In this document: in pieces, positions 14,887 through 25,003 of the stretch
Position numbering within the stretch: position 1 is the first letter of the stretch
How the letters are laid out: every line of letters starts with the position of its first letter
NCBI GenBank assembly: GCA_041689935.1
Contig: JBDNFI010000110.1
Location: 1-35,144 of the forward strand
DNA: 35,144 nt
Reading direction: 5' to 3'
Source: CAXBDP01 sp041689935
GTDB taxonomy: Bacteria > Bacteroidota > Bacteroidia > Cytophagales > Cyclobacteriaceae
Position numbers and translations under genes: made by a program
Notes under the pieces: model-generated
Database searches by the model: none
What the model was told of the DNA's origin: nothing
What the model saw: the letters and a program-made list of their open reading frames with translations, nothing else

Positions 14887-17861
14887 AACAAAAAAGTTTA
14901 GAGCTGATTTAGAAAAACTTTCTAGAGAAGATTTACTTGAGATTATCCAAGCTCAAGATCCAGAATACATAAAACAGATAAAAAGAATTGAATGGGTTTT
15001 TGCGAATAAACTTAGACATCTAAACTGGCCAGATGGTACTCCTATTCTTGGTAGAGAATTTACTAATAAAGAGTTAGCATTGTTAATAGATGAGCCATTT
15101 GAAATAGATAATGAACTTTTAAATTTTGGAGTTTCGGCTGAACAACAAAGACATATACATATAGCTAAAGATCCATGTAGATGGGCAAAGCATTTTCTTG
15201 GCGTCGAAACTAGAGTATATCAAACAATAATTCTTAGAGACCCCTCTTTAAGAAAAGTGCTAAGAGCTGGTCGTCGTTTACGGAAAAACATTTACATTAG
15301 CAATTTATTTACTTCACTACAGTTATACCCATATAGATGGAAGATGTTTAGTTATAGCGCCGATGAAAACTCAAGTTGAACTTATTTATGAAGAGATAAA
15401 AAGACTGGCTTCCAAGAACAGTATTGTTGGATCTTCTCTAATAAGAAGTGTAACGAGTCCTCAGTTTATGATTCAGTTTTCTAATGGATCCACTATTAGA
15501 TTCTTTACCTCTGGAATGAGATCTGGTGGTAAATCAGATGTAGCCCGTGGTCAAGAAGCACATATTATTGTACTTGACGAGATGGATTACATGCACGTAG
15601 ACGATCTCGATGCGCTATATGCGATGTTGCAGAAAACAGCAGAAGATCAAATAGATAAAGTTTTAATTGGAGCCTCAACCCCTACTGGTAGAAGGGAAAG
15701 GTTCTGGGAATGGTGTAGATCGGACAGATTTACCGAGTATTATTTTCCGTCATATTGCAACCCTTATTTCAATAAAGAACAAGAAGATGAATTTAGGGAA
15801 CAATATACCGAAACAGGTTATCGTCATGAAATTGAGGCAGACTGGGGTGAGGATTCCGAGGGTGTCTACCCTAGAAAATATGTTGATAAAGCTTTCATAG
15901 AACCATCTTGGAACTATACTCCAGAAATACAATCAGCTAGAGGTTTTTATACCATTGGTGTTGATTGGGACAAATATGGTGCAGGTACAAATATAGTTGT
16001 GCTTGAAGCTTGTAATGATAATTATGAAGATGAAAGATTTAGAGGAAAAGTTAGACTTGTATATAGGGAAGAAATTGATAAATCTGAATACACTTTAACA
16101 AACGGAGTAAATAGAATTGTCCAATTAAATGAGATATTTAATCCTAGACATATTTATGTTGACCGTGGTTATGGTGAATGTGTTTCTCCTGACACTTTGA
16201 TCACCTTAAAAGATTCTGTTAAAAAAATTATAGATGTGCATCCTGGGGATATGGTTCTTACTAGTGATGGTCAATATCATCAAGTTTTAGATAAGGTGGT
16301 TAAGGTTGAGTCGAAGCCAACTTATAGAGTAAAGGTTCACAAAACACTTCCAGTTGAAGTTAGTAATACTCACCCTTTCTTAACTATAGATGGTACTTGG
16401 AAAAATATTACTGAATTGAGTGTCGGTGATTTTGTAGCGCTGCCCAAATTAAATCTTAAGCCAGCTAAGACCTTAATAGATATTGTCGAGTTGCTGGAGT
16501 TGGATCCCGGGTCATATGACGATAAGAAAGTATGGTGTCCAAATTCTAATGGATATCAAAATAAGGTTAACAGATATATAGATTTAGTGTCTGAGGATTT
16601 CTTATCTTTTGCTGGATGGTATTTATCTGAAGGTTCAGCAGATACTAAAAGTGTGGAAATTTCACAGAATACAGATGATCTACAAATTTTAGAAGAGATA
16701 AGAAGAGTTTTGAAGAATATTTCTGGAGTTGAACCAGGAAGTTGTTTGAGAGTAGATAAAAGAAAAGAAACATATAAAGAGATAGAAAGATTCTATGTTT
16801 GTTCTACAATATTCGCAGATGCTATTGGTAAGTTAATGGGAAGAGGTTCTCATAATAAAAAAATTCCAGAAGAGTTGATGACCTATCCGAAAATGGCAAT
16901 AAAAATAGTTCGTACATTACTTTGTGGGGACGGCCATTTAAATAAAGACAATGCTTTTGAACTAAGTCTAACATCGATAATGCTTTTGGACCAGGTAAGA
17001 CTATTGCTACAAACGTTTGATATACCGGTATCTTTTTATTCTGCCAGGAAAGGAAAACCACAGCATAAAGATAAATGGCGTATAGACATTGGTGGGGATA
17101 CATATATACGTTCTAAATTTATGGAGTTGACTGGATGTCAGATGGGGAACGAACCGAGAATAGACAGGCGTAGCTTTAAAAGCGATGACCAGTTTATCTA
17201 CATGCCGATTAGAAAAATAGAATATATTGGAGAAGTTTCCGGTTTAGTGGACATTGAGGTAGAGGGCACTCATAGTTTTGTTGGCAACGGGTTAATATTG
17301 CATAATACTCAGGTGGAACTGCTTAGAAAATATGGAACAGAAAATCCTGGATCTAAGTTAAGGGATAGAGTTAAGGGTATTGGGTTTGGTGAGAGCATAG
17401 AAATAAGGGATCCATATACTAAGCTCCCCGTTAAAAAGGAAATAAAACCATATATGGTTGATAACCTAACTCAATATCTTGAAAGGGAACAATTATTATT
17501 CCCAGCTTCTGACGAAGAAATGTATTTACAATTAATATCTTATGTCGTAGTTAGAACCACTCAATCTGGAAGACCAGTTTTTGAAGCTGGAGGGTCTGCT
17601 GTCGACCACGCGCATGATGCCCTTATGTTAGCATTATTATCTATAACTCAGAATTATGGAGATTTCAGTAAATTAAAAATTGCGAAAAATACAGAAAGTT
17701 TTTCAAATACTTTTTTCATGCCCAAGTATGAGAAAAAACAGGGTGATTATGAGGATGACAAAAAAGATAGTATTATGGTCACGACCAAAAGAAATCAAAA
17801 TTTACTACCTACCTTTAGAAAAGGTAGACCATTGAAAAAAACTTCTAGAAAAATGTTTTAG
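14876..17861 (+). CDS. terL: Terminase large subunit, split by +1 site and carrying an intein
   Basis: ATP-driven packaging motor and headful or end-cutting nuclease. Frame 0 (14876-15379) breaks inside Walker A; skipping C15281 gives AGRRLGKT (131-138) and continues as a full TerL of 994 aa, or about 618 aa after removal of a 376-aa intein. Walker B IIVLDE (D234/E235) and coupling motif STPTG (267-271) follow, then nuclease motifs VDWD (D363) and VDRGYG, and DHAHDALMLALL near the end. The intein interrupts VDRGYGE/TQVELL. Downstream ATG 15363 has no ribosome site and would lack Walker A, so both recoding and protein splicing appear to be needed for function. Confidence 0.93.
15281..15283 (+). 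other. CGG +1 recoding site 5 (terminase Walker A)
   Basis: Context CGT CGT TTA CGG AAA AAC. Reading TTA-(C)-GGA-AAA-ACA restores Leu-Gly-Lys-Thr. The Walker A Gly before Lys is nearly invariant, so the decoded residue should be glycine, not arginine. Confidence 0.85.
16179..17306 (+). mobile_element. Intein with LAGLIDADG-type endonuclease in terL
   Basis: 376 aa. Block A begins CVSPDTLITL (Cys1); block B VSNTHPFLTID; a DOD/LAGLIDADG homing domain is suggested by FAGWYLSEGS and LLCGDGHL; block F is VEGTHSFVGNGLI with terminal His-Asn. The +1 extein residue is Thr. Insertion is in the nuclease motif region, a conserved and common intein site in terminases. It looks intact, so splicing and homing are both plausible. 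Confidence 0.9.
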
Positions 17862-17868
17862 GTAAAAT

Positions 17869-19470
17869 ATGTCAAACATAAACAGCATATCTCAAGAAAA
17901 TAGTTCTGAGCAAAAGATAAGTCTTGATTACAATATCCAAGAATCATCTTCTTTGAGTAGTTCAGAATCTTTAGGGTCAAACGCTGCATTAAGATTAGCC
18001 TCTACGGCAACATATGGTGATGATCAGACCTATTCGGTTCCTTTGGGATCATTAAGAAAAGAAACAAACAATACACTTATTGAGATGAATACATTCTTAA
18101 AAAATTTAGAAAATCTTTTAAGACAAATAAATCTTAGCCCATATAATAATCCCAAGCTAGAAGAATCGCATATCTATATTTGGAATGAAATAAATAAAAA
18201 AGAAGATTCTTTTCCAAAAATAGAGATAGAAAACTATCTTGGTGAACTTAGATATCCAACACCAAGCTTCATATGCTTCGATCAATATATATATGCCGAA
18301 GATGTACAAACAAGGGGGTACAGAAAATTTGTTAAAGAATATGATAACTTAATTTCCAATTCTAGTTTTGGTCATATATATGATTTTAGGGAAATAATTA
18401 AATATTTATTAAATGAAGTAACAAATATAAAACTATCATTAATCAAAGATTTCGGAGTAGATTATGAAGATGAAGCACAACAACAAGTCGCAGCATACTA
18501 TCTATACTGGCTCAAAATGGCAACCCACTATAAGGAACTCTTTACGAAGGCAATCACAGCATCGCCAACAGGTATCCCAGAAGCCGAAGTGGATAAAACA
18601 ACTAAAAAGCAAGCCGCTCAATTTCAAGCATTTTTTTCGATCAGAGTAAATTCATTAACAACTTCAATAGATAGTCAATTAGATTCGCTGCATAAAGATT
18701 TGGTAACACATTGTGATGTTTTTTACCAAAGTTATCTTGGTCCAGCCTTAAGATTTAAAACGAAAGTAACATCAGACTTCGCACTAGATTTAAGAACAAG
18801 TCAAATGGTAGCAGAGATGCCGAGACTTTCCGAAGAAGTGGCTATAGCAGTTCTTTCAGCGGAAGGTAACTTTAAATCTGTTTTGACAGATCTATTAGAG
18901 AGAAGAAACTCAACTTCGCAAAAAATAGACTTGATTTATCAATCTATAACACAAAGAAGAAAATACACTTCATATATATCTCAATTAAGTATAAAGGCAA
19001 TTCAAAAAGCAAAAATAGTAACCAGTAATGTCGATTCTCGATATGCTAGTTTGTTATCAAATATATATGTAGATGGTTTACACTCAAGTTCTTTACAATC
19101 TAGCCATTCTCTATTGGATGACTTAAGCGGCGATAGTCATCCGCAGTATCTGTTAAGATCAGGAGGAATTATTAATGGAAATATTTCAGTTGAAAATAAT
19201 GCTAAAATTGATGGTGTTCAAATTAAAACGCACTCACATGATGGGGTAGATGGTTCATTAAGAATAAGCTCCTTAGATATAGATTATACAACGGTAAGAA
19301 ATGAAATAGGGCTTAACGCATCAGCAGATGAGATCACAATTAGTATTGATTCCTATCAACCTGATATACTACAGGGCGGAGTCCCAGTTGCAGATGTCAA
19401 TATTAGTATTGATATACCAGATAGTTTTAAGGATAAATATGATTTTGAAATATTATACGTAGAGATTTAA
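17869..19470 (+). CDS. Virion structural protein with fibre-like C-terminus
   Basis: 533 aa. N-terminal part is helical and unrecognised. Near the C-terminus LSGDSHPQYLLRSGG followed by INGNISV and HSHDGVDG is the HPQY-type collar repeat seen in many phage tail or head fibres. Starts 5 bases after terL stop with little ribosome site, suggesting coupling. Probably an adaptor or fibre protein; exact place in the virion is unknown. Confidence 0.65.
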   Translation: MSNINSISQENSSEQKISLDYNIQESSSLSSSESLGSNAALRLASTATYGDDQTYSVPLGSLRKETNNTLIEMNTFLKNLENLLRQINLSPYNNPKLEESHIYIWNEINKKEDSFPKIEIENYLGELRYPTPSFICFDQYIYAEDVQTRGYRKFVKEYDNLISNSSFGHIYDFREIIKYLLNEVTNIKLSLIKDFGVDYEDEAQQQVAAYYLYWLKMATHYKELFTKAITASPTGIPEAEVDKTTKKQAAQFQAFFSIRVNSLTTSIDSQLDSLHKDLVTHCDVFYQSYLGPALRFKTKVTSDFALDLRTSQMVAEMPRLSEEVAIAVLSAEGNFKSVLTDLLERRNSTSQKIDLIYQSITQRRKYTSYISQLSIKAIQKAKIVTSNVDSRYASLLSNIYVDGLHSSSLQSSHSLLDDLSGDSHPQYLLRSGGIINGNISVENNAKIDGVQIKTHSHDGVDGSLRISSLDIDYTTVRNEIGLNASADEITISIDSYQPDILQGGVPVADVNISIDIPDSFKDKYDFEILYVEI

Positions 19471-19471
19471 T

Positions 19472-20468
19472 ATGACATGGTTTAAATATTTAAATAATAC
19501 AAGTTCATTTTTAGCTTCTCCAATTGTCAAAAACTATATAATACCGCCTCTAAAGAGACGGTATTGAAATAGGGGAAGTAAAAGAATATATAAATAAAAA
19601 TGATTGGCTTTTTGTAGATTTGGGCAATAAAGAAATCAATTATGTATATAATACTTCAACACTAAAAGTTGAACAAGATCATTCTTATATCGTTGTCTAT
19701 GAAGGTGTAAAGGATTTAGGGGTAGACGTTCCAATTCCAACAACTTCTGTTATAAAAGATGGAATACTTTATTTTAAATCAGTTCAAAGCCATGAAAAAG
19801 ACAAAAGACCTATTGGTGAATATAGTCTGTATTATGGTTCAGATTACATAAAATATATTCATGCTACTCCAGTTACATCTGGAGGGAACACTATATCTGA
19901 ATATATTAAGTATCCAGACGTTACTATAAATGGGCAGGAAAGCTCTCCCGGTTATAGTATTTATTATAGTGCGACCCCTTCGAGTATAGATCTATATGGT
20001 ACAGAAATTAATAGAACTTCTAGCGGATATTATAAATTAGCCTATTTCAACGATGGTATAGATTGGGTCGATGGTGTTTCTACGGTTGCTGGGGCAAAAG
20101 CAGCATCAACTTTTAGTGGTCCGAAAATAAGGATTTATGGTTTTGTCGGTCCAAGTTATGGAAAAATTCAGGTTAGAATATCCACTAAACAGGTATTGGC
20201 ATCAGATACAGAAAAAATAGTTCTTGACTGGTATACTATAGATTGTTATTCTGATAGAGAAAAAGAATCTATAATTTTTGAAAAAATAGATTTAGAATAT
20301 ACAGAATATAATATAGAAATTGAAACACTGCAAGATAAAAATATTTTGTCTGCTGATTCTATGATTAAAATAAGTCAAATAACTTTTTTAAAAAATCTCT
20401 ATCCAACACTTCAAAAACAGATAATCAATCCTGATCTATCATTTAATTCTATAGGTGGAGTTCAATAA
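19472..20468 (+). CDS. Virion protein, +1 shift at CGG 19559
   Basis: Frame 0 from ATG 19472 gives only 31 codons (MTWFKYLNNT...) before TGA. Skipping C19559 yields KR-GIEIGEVKEY and continues to 20468, a 331-aa protein. The downstream frame has no ATG or ribosome site near 19620 (only a TTG), and coding-like sequence extends upstream of it right to the CGG. Beta-rich, Tyr/Ser-rich composition like neighbouring fibre proteins. The stop overlaps the next ATG (TAATG). Confidence 0.7.
19559..19561 (+). other. CGG +1 recoding site 6
   Basis: Context AAG AGA CGG TAT TGA. Reading AGA-(C)-GGT-ATT-GAA enters the long frame. Zero-frame stop follows two codons later. Confidence 0.75.
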
Positions 20469-22567
20469 TGGCAATAATTAAAAAAACAATTCAAAATCTT
20501 AAACCCGGTAAGCAGTATTTGCTTACGGTAAAGCCAAAAGATGGGGACCTCAATGTAGCCCTTGACCCAACAATGGCAATTAGATTTACCATTCCTAGTG
20601 ATCTAACAATTCCTACTGAATTAGGCAATCTGGTAATAGTCGGAAATTATAAATCAATAATGATTAGTTTTAATCCGGCAAATGATTCAGATTTAAGGGG
20701 TTATAACTATCAAGTTTATCTTCCTGAAGATATTAGTCAAAGTGGTTCTATATATTCAATAATTGGTAATGCCACGCCCTATCTATCTGGATTCTCGGCA
20801 TCAAATGTTATAACTTTAGATGTTCCGCAAAACTCTGAAACAACAAATAATATTGATGCAAATACCGGAGTAACTACAACTACTACAATTGAAAAACTCT
20901 ATTTTGCTAGAGTGCAAGCTATAGACACTTCTGGGAATACTTCGACATGGACTCCAATAGTTGCATCGAGTGCTACAACACTTATTAATTCAGCTCATAT
21001 TGTTGATCTTACCGCTTCCAAGATTACAGCAGGAACAATCGGCGCACATGAAATCATTTTAGCTGGAACTAATTCAATATTAAAGTCCAGTAATTACTTA
21101 GCGGCAACTACAACAACCGGAGGTGCTGGTTGGAAAATTGATGGAGCTGGTGAGGCAGTGTTTAATCAAGCTAGTATTAGATCTAAATTGGATATTGGTG
21201 AAGACCTAGGGACAACGGATGCGACATCATTCCATGTTGATATAGATGGGAATATGTGGAGTGGAGCAAATAGTACAAACTATTCTATCGCGCCTTTTAG
21301 GGTAGCTAACACTGGAGACGTTACTGCTAAAAGTTTGACATTGACCGGTAACACGGTGCTTTCTAGTAATTCTAAAATATTTTTAGGAGCTGGCAATTAT
21401 AATAGTTTAGATACTGGCTTTTATGTCGATAGTGATAGTCAATTTTCTTTAGGAGATAAGCTTACCTGGGATGAAACAACCCTGACAATTAGGGGAATTT
21501 TAAAGTTCCCTAATGGAGACGACGCAGGAACATTTAGTGACGGAGATGCCATTACCGATGGAACCATAGGCGGCGTATCTATAGATGCTAACAAAATATA
21601 TATTGGGCCCGGTACATATGGTGCATCTAACACAGCTTTTTATGTCGACAACGCTGGAAAGTTTTCACTAAAAGATAAACTTAAATGGGATGGAACAACG
21701 CTATCTATAAGTGGTAGTGTCGTTATAACTGGTGGTTCTACTCTGGATGCTATAAACGAAGCACAAGACGACGCAAACAATGCACAAAGCAGCGCAAACA
21801 ATGCGCAAAATACTGCAAATGGAAAGATAAATATCGGAGGAGCCGCACAGGATGTCAACCTTAATGCCGTAACTATAGATGGAGGTAAACTCACTGCAGG
21901 AAGTATATCCACTAATCAAATAAATGCAAATTATGTTTATGCTGGGACAATTAATGCGAATAATATTAATGCTGGTACTCTAAGTGGGCATCTTATAAGT
22001 GGTGGGCGAATAGTCATAGGAGATTTTTCCTGCAATACAGACGGATCTATTCTTACAAGAAATATAGAAATCCAGACAGGCTTAAGATACAGGTGTACTG
22101 GAACATTTGGCAGTAGTGGTAGTGGCGTTTCTGCTGTGGTAAATACTATAGGAAGCTCACAACAACTTACTTCACCATCTTCAAAAAGAGAATATAAATA
22201 TAATATAGGCAATATACCTAATGCATTAAATATTCTAAAAAGTGTAAGACCTCGAATTTTTAATTGGAAGATAGATGTCTTTGATAAACTTGATCCATGG
22301 ACAGATGAACCATGGACACAGGCGGCTAAGGATATAAATGACTTTAACACATCTTATGGTTTTATAGCAGAAGAAATGGCAGAAGATCAACCCTGTCTTG
22401 CAGTGCTCTATCCGCCTCCATCAGATTTACCCGACAATCAGCGAACTGATATATACGATTTCAGCACATGGGAGCCTATAATGTGGAAACAAATGGATTT
22501 TGTGGCTCTCTTGGTCAAAGCAGTTCAGGAGTTATCTGCCAGAGTAGAAGAACTTGAATCTCGCTAA
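20468..22567 (+). CDS. Tail fibre/tip protein with FN3-like domain and S74 chaperone
   Basis: 699 aa. N-terminal third has fibronectin-III-like sequence (LKPGKQYLLTV, then YFARVQAIDTSGNTSTW). The middle carries repeats of the type FYVDsdsqFSLgDKLtWDgTTL (twice) and ASKITAGTIGAHEI, as in receptor-binding tip proteins, and a helical stretch of Ala/Asn repeats. Residues from about 571 (SSKREYKYNI) to the end match the peptidase S74 intramolecular chaperone: NWKID, YGFIAEEMAED and MDFVALLVKAVQEL. Such domains trimerise the fibre and then cut themselves off, here predicted before Ser571/572 with Lys as partner. Likely host-recognition protein. Confidence 0.85.
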   Translation: MAIIKKTIQNLKPGKQYLLTVKPKDGDLNVALDPTMAIRFTIPSDLTIPTELGNLVIVGNYKSIMISFNPANDSDLRGYNYQVYLPEDISQSGSIYSIIGNATPYLSGFSASNVITLDVPQNSETTNNIDANTGVTTTTTIEKLYFARVQAIDTSGNTSTWTPIVASSATTLINSAHIVDLTASKITAGTIGAHEIILAGTNSILKSSNYLAATTTTGGAGWKIDGAGEAVFNQASIRSKLDIGEDLGTTDATSFHVDIDGNMWSGANSTNYSIAPFRVANTGDVTAKSLTLTGNTVLSSNSKIFLGAGNYNSLDTGFYVDSDSQFSLGDKLTWDETTLTIRGILKFPNGDDAGTFSDGDAITDGTIGGVSIDANKIYIGPGTYGASNTAFYVDNAGKFSLKDKLKWDGTTLSISGSVVITGGSTLDAINEAQDDANNAQSSANNAQNTANGKINIGGAAQDVNLNAVTIDGGKLTAGSISTNQINANYVYAGTINANNINAGTLSGHLISGGRIVIGDFSCNTDGSILTRNIEIQTGLRYRCTGTFGSSGSGVSAVVNTIGSSQQLTSPSSKREYKYNIGNIPNALNILKSVRPRIFNWKIDVFDKLDPWTDEPWTQAAKDINDFNTSYGFIAEEMAEDQPCLAVLYPPPSDLPDNQRTDIYDFSTWEPIMWKQMDFVALLVKAVQELSARVEELESR

Positions 22568-22582
22568 GTAAACTGTTATACT
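22554..22582 (+). promoter_or_regulatory. Promoter giving a leaderless transcript
   Basis: -35 TTGAAT (22554-22559), 17-base spacer, -10 TATACT (22577-22582). By normal spacing transcription would start at 22589, exactly the A of the ATG. Confidence 0.5.
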
Positions 22583-22588
22583 ATATGC

Positions 22589-22828
22589 ATGTCTAAGATA
22601 GTTTCGAGAGAAGCAAACCCTGTTATTGGACAACAGATATTGGATAACGAAAGAAAAGTTGATACAATGGAACAGTCAAATAATGCAGATTCTAATGTAG
22701 ACATAAACTTAATTATTATAGGTTTTCAGGAAAAATTAAGTCAATTAATGACAGAAAACATAGTTAAAGATGCTACAATTAAACAACTAGTAAAAACAAT
22801 AGAAAAATTAAAGGAGCAATATGAGTAG
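22589..22828 (+). CDS. Small hypothetical protein, coiled-coil
   Basis: 79 aa; heptad-like pattern in the C-terminal half (LIIIGFQEKLSQLM, then IKQLVKTIEKLKEQ) suggests a coiled coil. No ribosome site; a promoter ends 6 bases before the ATG, so it is probably leaderless. Overlaps the next gene by 8 bases. Function unknown. Confidence 0.6.
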   Translation: MSKIVSREANPVIGQQILDNERKVDTMEQSNNADSNVDINLIIIGFQEKLSQLMTENIVKDATIKQLVKTIEKLKEQYE

Positions 22829-23021
22829 TGTTATGGTAGATGAAGAGACAGTAGCTGAAGAGCCGGTAAAGACAGAATTTATTGTAGAGATTAAGATTAG
22901 CGATAAGAACCTTTCTTATAAAAGCGATTTTTCAGAATCTGAGACAGTTTTTTGGCTTGAGGCAGTAAAAAATCTAATTATTAAAAAGACGTTTGATGCC
23001 GCAGGAATGACTGAAAAATAA
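22821..23021 (+). CDS. Small acidic hypothetical protein
   Basis: 66 aa, strong AAGGAG ribosome site inside the previous gene. Acidic N-terminus, then a beta-like segment (FIVEIKISDKNLSYKSDF). Not recognised; precedes the portal gene. Confidence 0.6.
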   Translation: MSSVMVDEETVAEEPVKTEFIVEIKISDKNLSYKSDFSESETVFWLEAVKNLIIKKTFDAAGMTEK

Positions 23022-23054
23022 TAGATTACAGCCTAAGATAAATCAGTCTACTAT

Positions 23055-23074
23055 TTACTTACGGGCCTAAGTAA
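23055..23074 (+). promoter_or_regulatory. Hairpin just before portal ribosome site
   Basis: TTACTTA-CGGGCC-TAAGTAA, a perfect 7-bp stem whose 3' arm runs into AAGGACAAACG before the portal ATG at 23084. It could mask the ribosome site. Confidence 0.4.
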
Positions 23075-23083
23075 GGACAAACG

Positions 23084-24736
23084 ATGCCATTTAAAGACTA
23101 TTTACCATTTCAATCTATAGATACTGTTAATAACTTTTCGGCGAAAGCTTTAGATACCGTTCAGCTTAAGGGTCTCTCTGGAGTGATGAAAGTAGCTGCT
23201 CTTGCTCTTGGTTTTCAGGGAACTACTTATTACTACAATAATAGGGCTAACTTTGAAAAACCAGTATATGATTTTGATAGATTATTAGATGCGATAGATA
23301 CTGATTCCTATATTAAGCAGGCGATGTCTAAATACAAGGATCTCTTTTGGAAAGAGGGCTGGGAGATAGTTTCAGAAAATCCTGAAGCGGTTTCATATCT
23401 ATACCAAAGAATAGATTTTATGGAATTAGCCATGAAAAGACCATTTATTGATTTTTTGATGGAAGTTTCTGATCAACTATTTAAATTATCAAATATTTTT
23501 ATAGTTAAAGCTCGTGGAGATTTAAGCGAATATTTTCCAGATAAATTAGAAGCAGTGTCAGGTGATTTCCCTATTGTCGGATATTATCTGATCCCAACTG
23601 AACAGGTTAGAATCCTTAGGGATAAACATAATAAGCCAAAATCTTATCGTCAACAGACTGATCCTGAAACGCATACGCTAGATAAAAATATGCCAGTTTG
23701 GGCAGCTGAAAAAGTAATACATCTTTATTATGACAGAAAAACTGGAAGAGCTTTTGGTACACCTTTCTTGATAAATGTTTTAGATGATGTCATCGCACTT
23801 CGTCAAATAGAAGAAGATATACAAAATCTTGTTCATAGAGAACTATTTCCATTATACAAATATACAATCGGCACTGCAGAACAGCCAGCAGAACCAGATG
23901 AGATAAATCAAGCTGCAATAGAGATAGGTAATCTTAGGGCAGAAGGCGGTTTGATTCTACCATTTAGGCATGATGTTGAAGTAATAGGAGCAGAGGGAGC
24001 AGCACTAGATGCTAGTAAATATCTTGATCATTTCAAGGAAAGAGTAGCAATTGGACTAGGCGTGGCACCACATCATATCGGCATGTCGATGAACGGTGGG
24101 AATAGATCAGTTACCGAAAGACTCGATACAGCCCTTTATGATAAGGTAAAACAATATCAAAAACTTTTTGCAGAAATGATTAGACTTAATATATTCAATG
24201 AACTTTTATTTGAAGGTGGCTTTGACCCAATAACAAATCCAGCTGAAGAGGGGTTATCAGACAGATGCTTCTTCAGATTTAGGGAAATAGATGTTGATAC
24301 TCAGGTTAAAAAAGAAAACCATATTATACAAAAATTTATAAGTAACCTAATTACTCTAGATGAAGCAAGACAAGCATTAGGTTATGATATAGATATGGAT
24401 ACGGCACTAACAAATGCTGCGCTACAAAGTGCTATCCAGGTTAGTGCGGCAAAAGATACTCTCCAGGCACAAGCTCAAATCCTACCCCCAAAGGGTCAGA
24501 CCTCAAGTCCAAAAACTTCAGATGGACAAGCGCCAGCAAAAAAGGGGCAAACAAATACTCCTAATAAAAAAAGAGGTATTGGGAATGCTATGAGGCCAAT
24601 GAATCAAAATGGAAGAAAGTTATCCCCAGATATAAAAAGATTTGATAATAATTTCTTGTCAGTAATTGAATCTTTGCTAGATGAAGGGTATACTGTAGTG
24701 CAATCCGATGTAATAAAGGAAGATGACGATGTTTAA
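23084..24736 (+). CDS. Portal protein
   Basis: 550 aa. Forms the ring at one head vertex through which DNA passes and to which the tail attaches. Typical portal sequence: DTDSYIKQAMSKYKDLFWKEGW near the start, LIPTEQVRILRDKH, GTPFLINVLDDVIALRQIEEDIQ, and GLGVAPHHIGMSM with the membrane-less helical core, followed by a disordered Pro/Gln/Lys-rich C-terminal tail. Lies before protease, scaffold and capsid genes in standard head-module order. The end overlaps the next gene by 14 bases. Confidence 0.85.
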   Translation: MPFKDYLPFQSIDTVNNFSAKALDTVQLKGLSGVMKVAALALGFQGTTYYYNNRANFEKPVYDFDRLLDAIDTDSYIKQAMSKYKDLFWKEGWEIVSENPEAVSYLYQRIDFMELAMKRPFIDFLMEVSDQLFKLSNIFIVKARGDLSEYFPDKLEAVSGDFPIVGYYLIPTEQVRILRDKHNKPKSYRQQTDPETHTLDKNMPVWAAEKVIHLYYDRKTGRAFGTPFLINVLDDVIALRQIEEDIQNLVHRELFPLYKYTIGTAEQPAEPDEINQAAIEIGNLRAEGGLILPFRHDVEVIGAEGAALDASKYLDHFKERVAIGLGVAPHHIGMSMNGGNRSVTERLDTALYDKVKQYQKLFAEMIRLNIFNELLFEGGFDPITNPAEEGLSDRCFFRFREIDVDTQVKKENHIIQKFISNLITLDEARQALGYDIDMDTALTNAALQSAIQVSAAKDTLQAQAQILPPKGQTSSPKTSDGQAPAKKGQTNTPNKKRGIGNAMRPMNQNGRKLSPDIKRFDNNFLSVIESLLDEGYTVVQSDVIKEDDDV

Positions 24737-25001
24737 TATAAACGATAAAATTACCTCTAGCCAGAATACGCAAGAAGATAGTTATTCAATATTTAAAAAA
24801 GCTGTTAACAATGGTCAAACACGTTTAGCACTTGAAGCTTTAACCGATGTTCTTGATTCTATTATTGCCCATATAACAGAAAAGCCAAAAGAAGAAGTCA
24901 TAGTCTTATCCCCAGTAGTTAAAGTGGAAGACGAAGAACTGGTCTCGTCAACCAAGCTAGTATCGACAAAGAATCAGAAAACAAAAATTAGCGAAGAATA
25001 A
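24723..25001 (+). CDS. Small head-module protein, actinophage-like
   Basis: 92 aa. The core FKKAVNNGQTRLALEALTDVLDSI recalls a motif common beside actinobacteriophage structural genes, here given as two pieces: NNGQTRLALEAL and TDVLDSII. The tail is charged. Overlaps the portal end in another frame. Function unknown. Confidence 0.6.
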   Translation: MTMFNINDKITSSQNTQEDSYSIFKKAVNNGQTRLALEALTDVLDSIIAHITEKPKEEVIVLSPVVKVEDEELVSSTKLVSTKNQKTKISEE

Positions 25002-25003
25002 AA

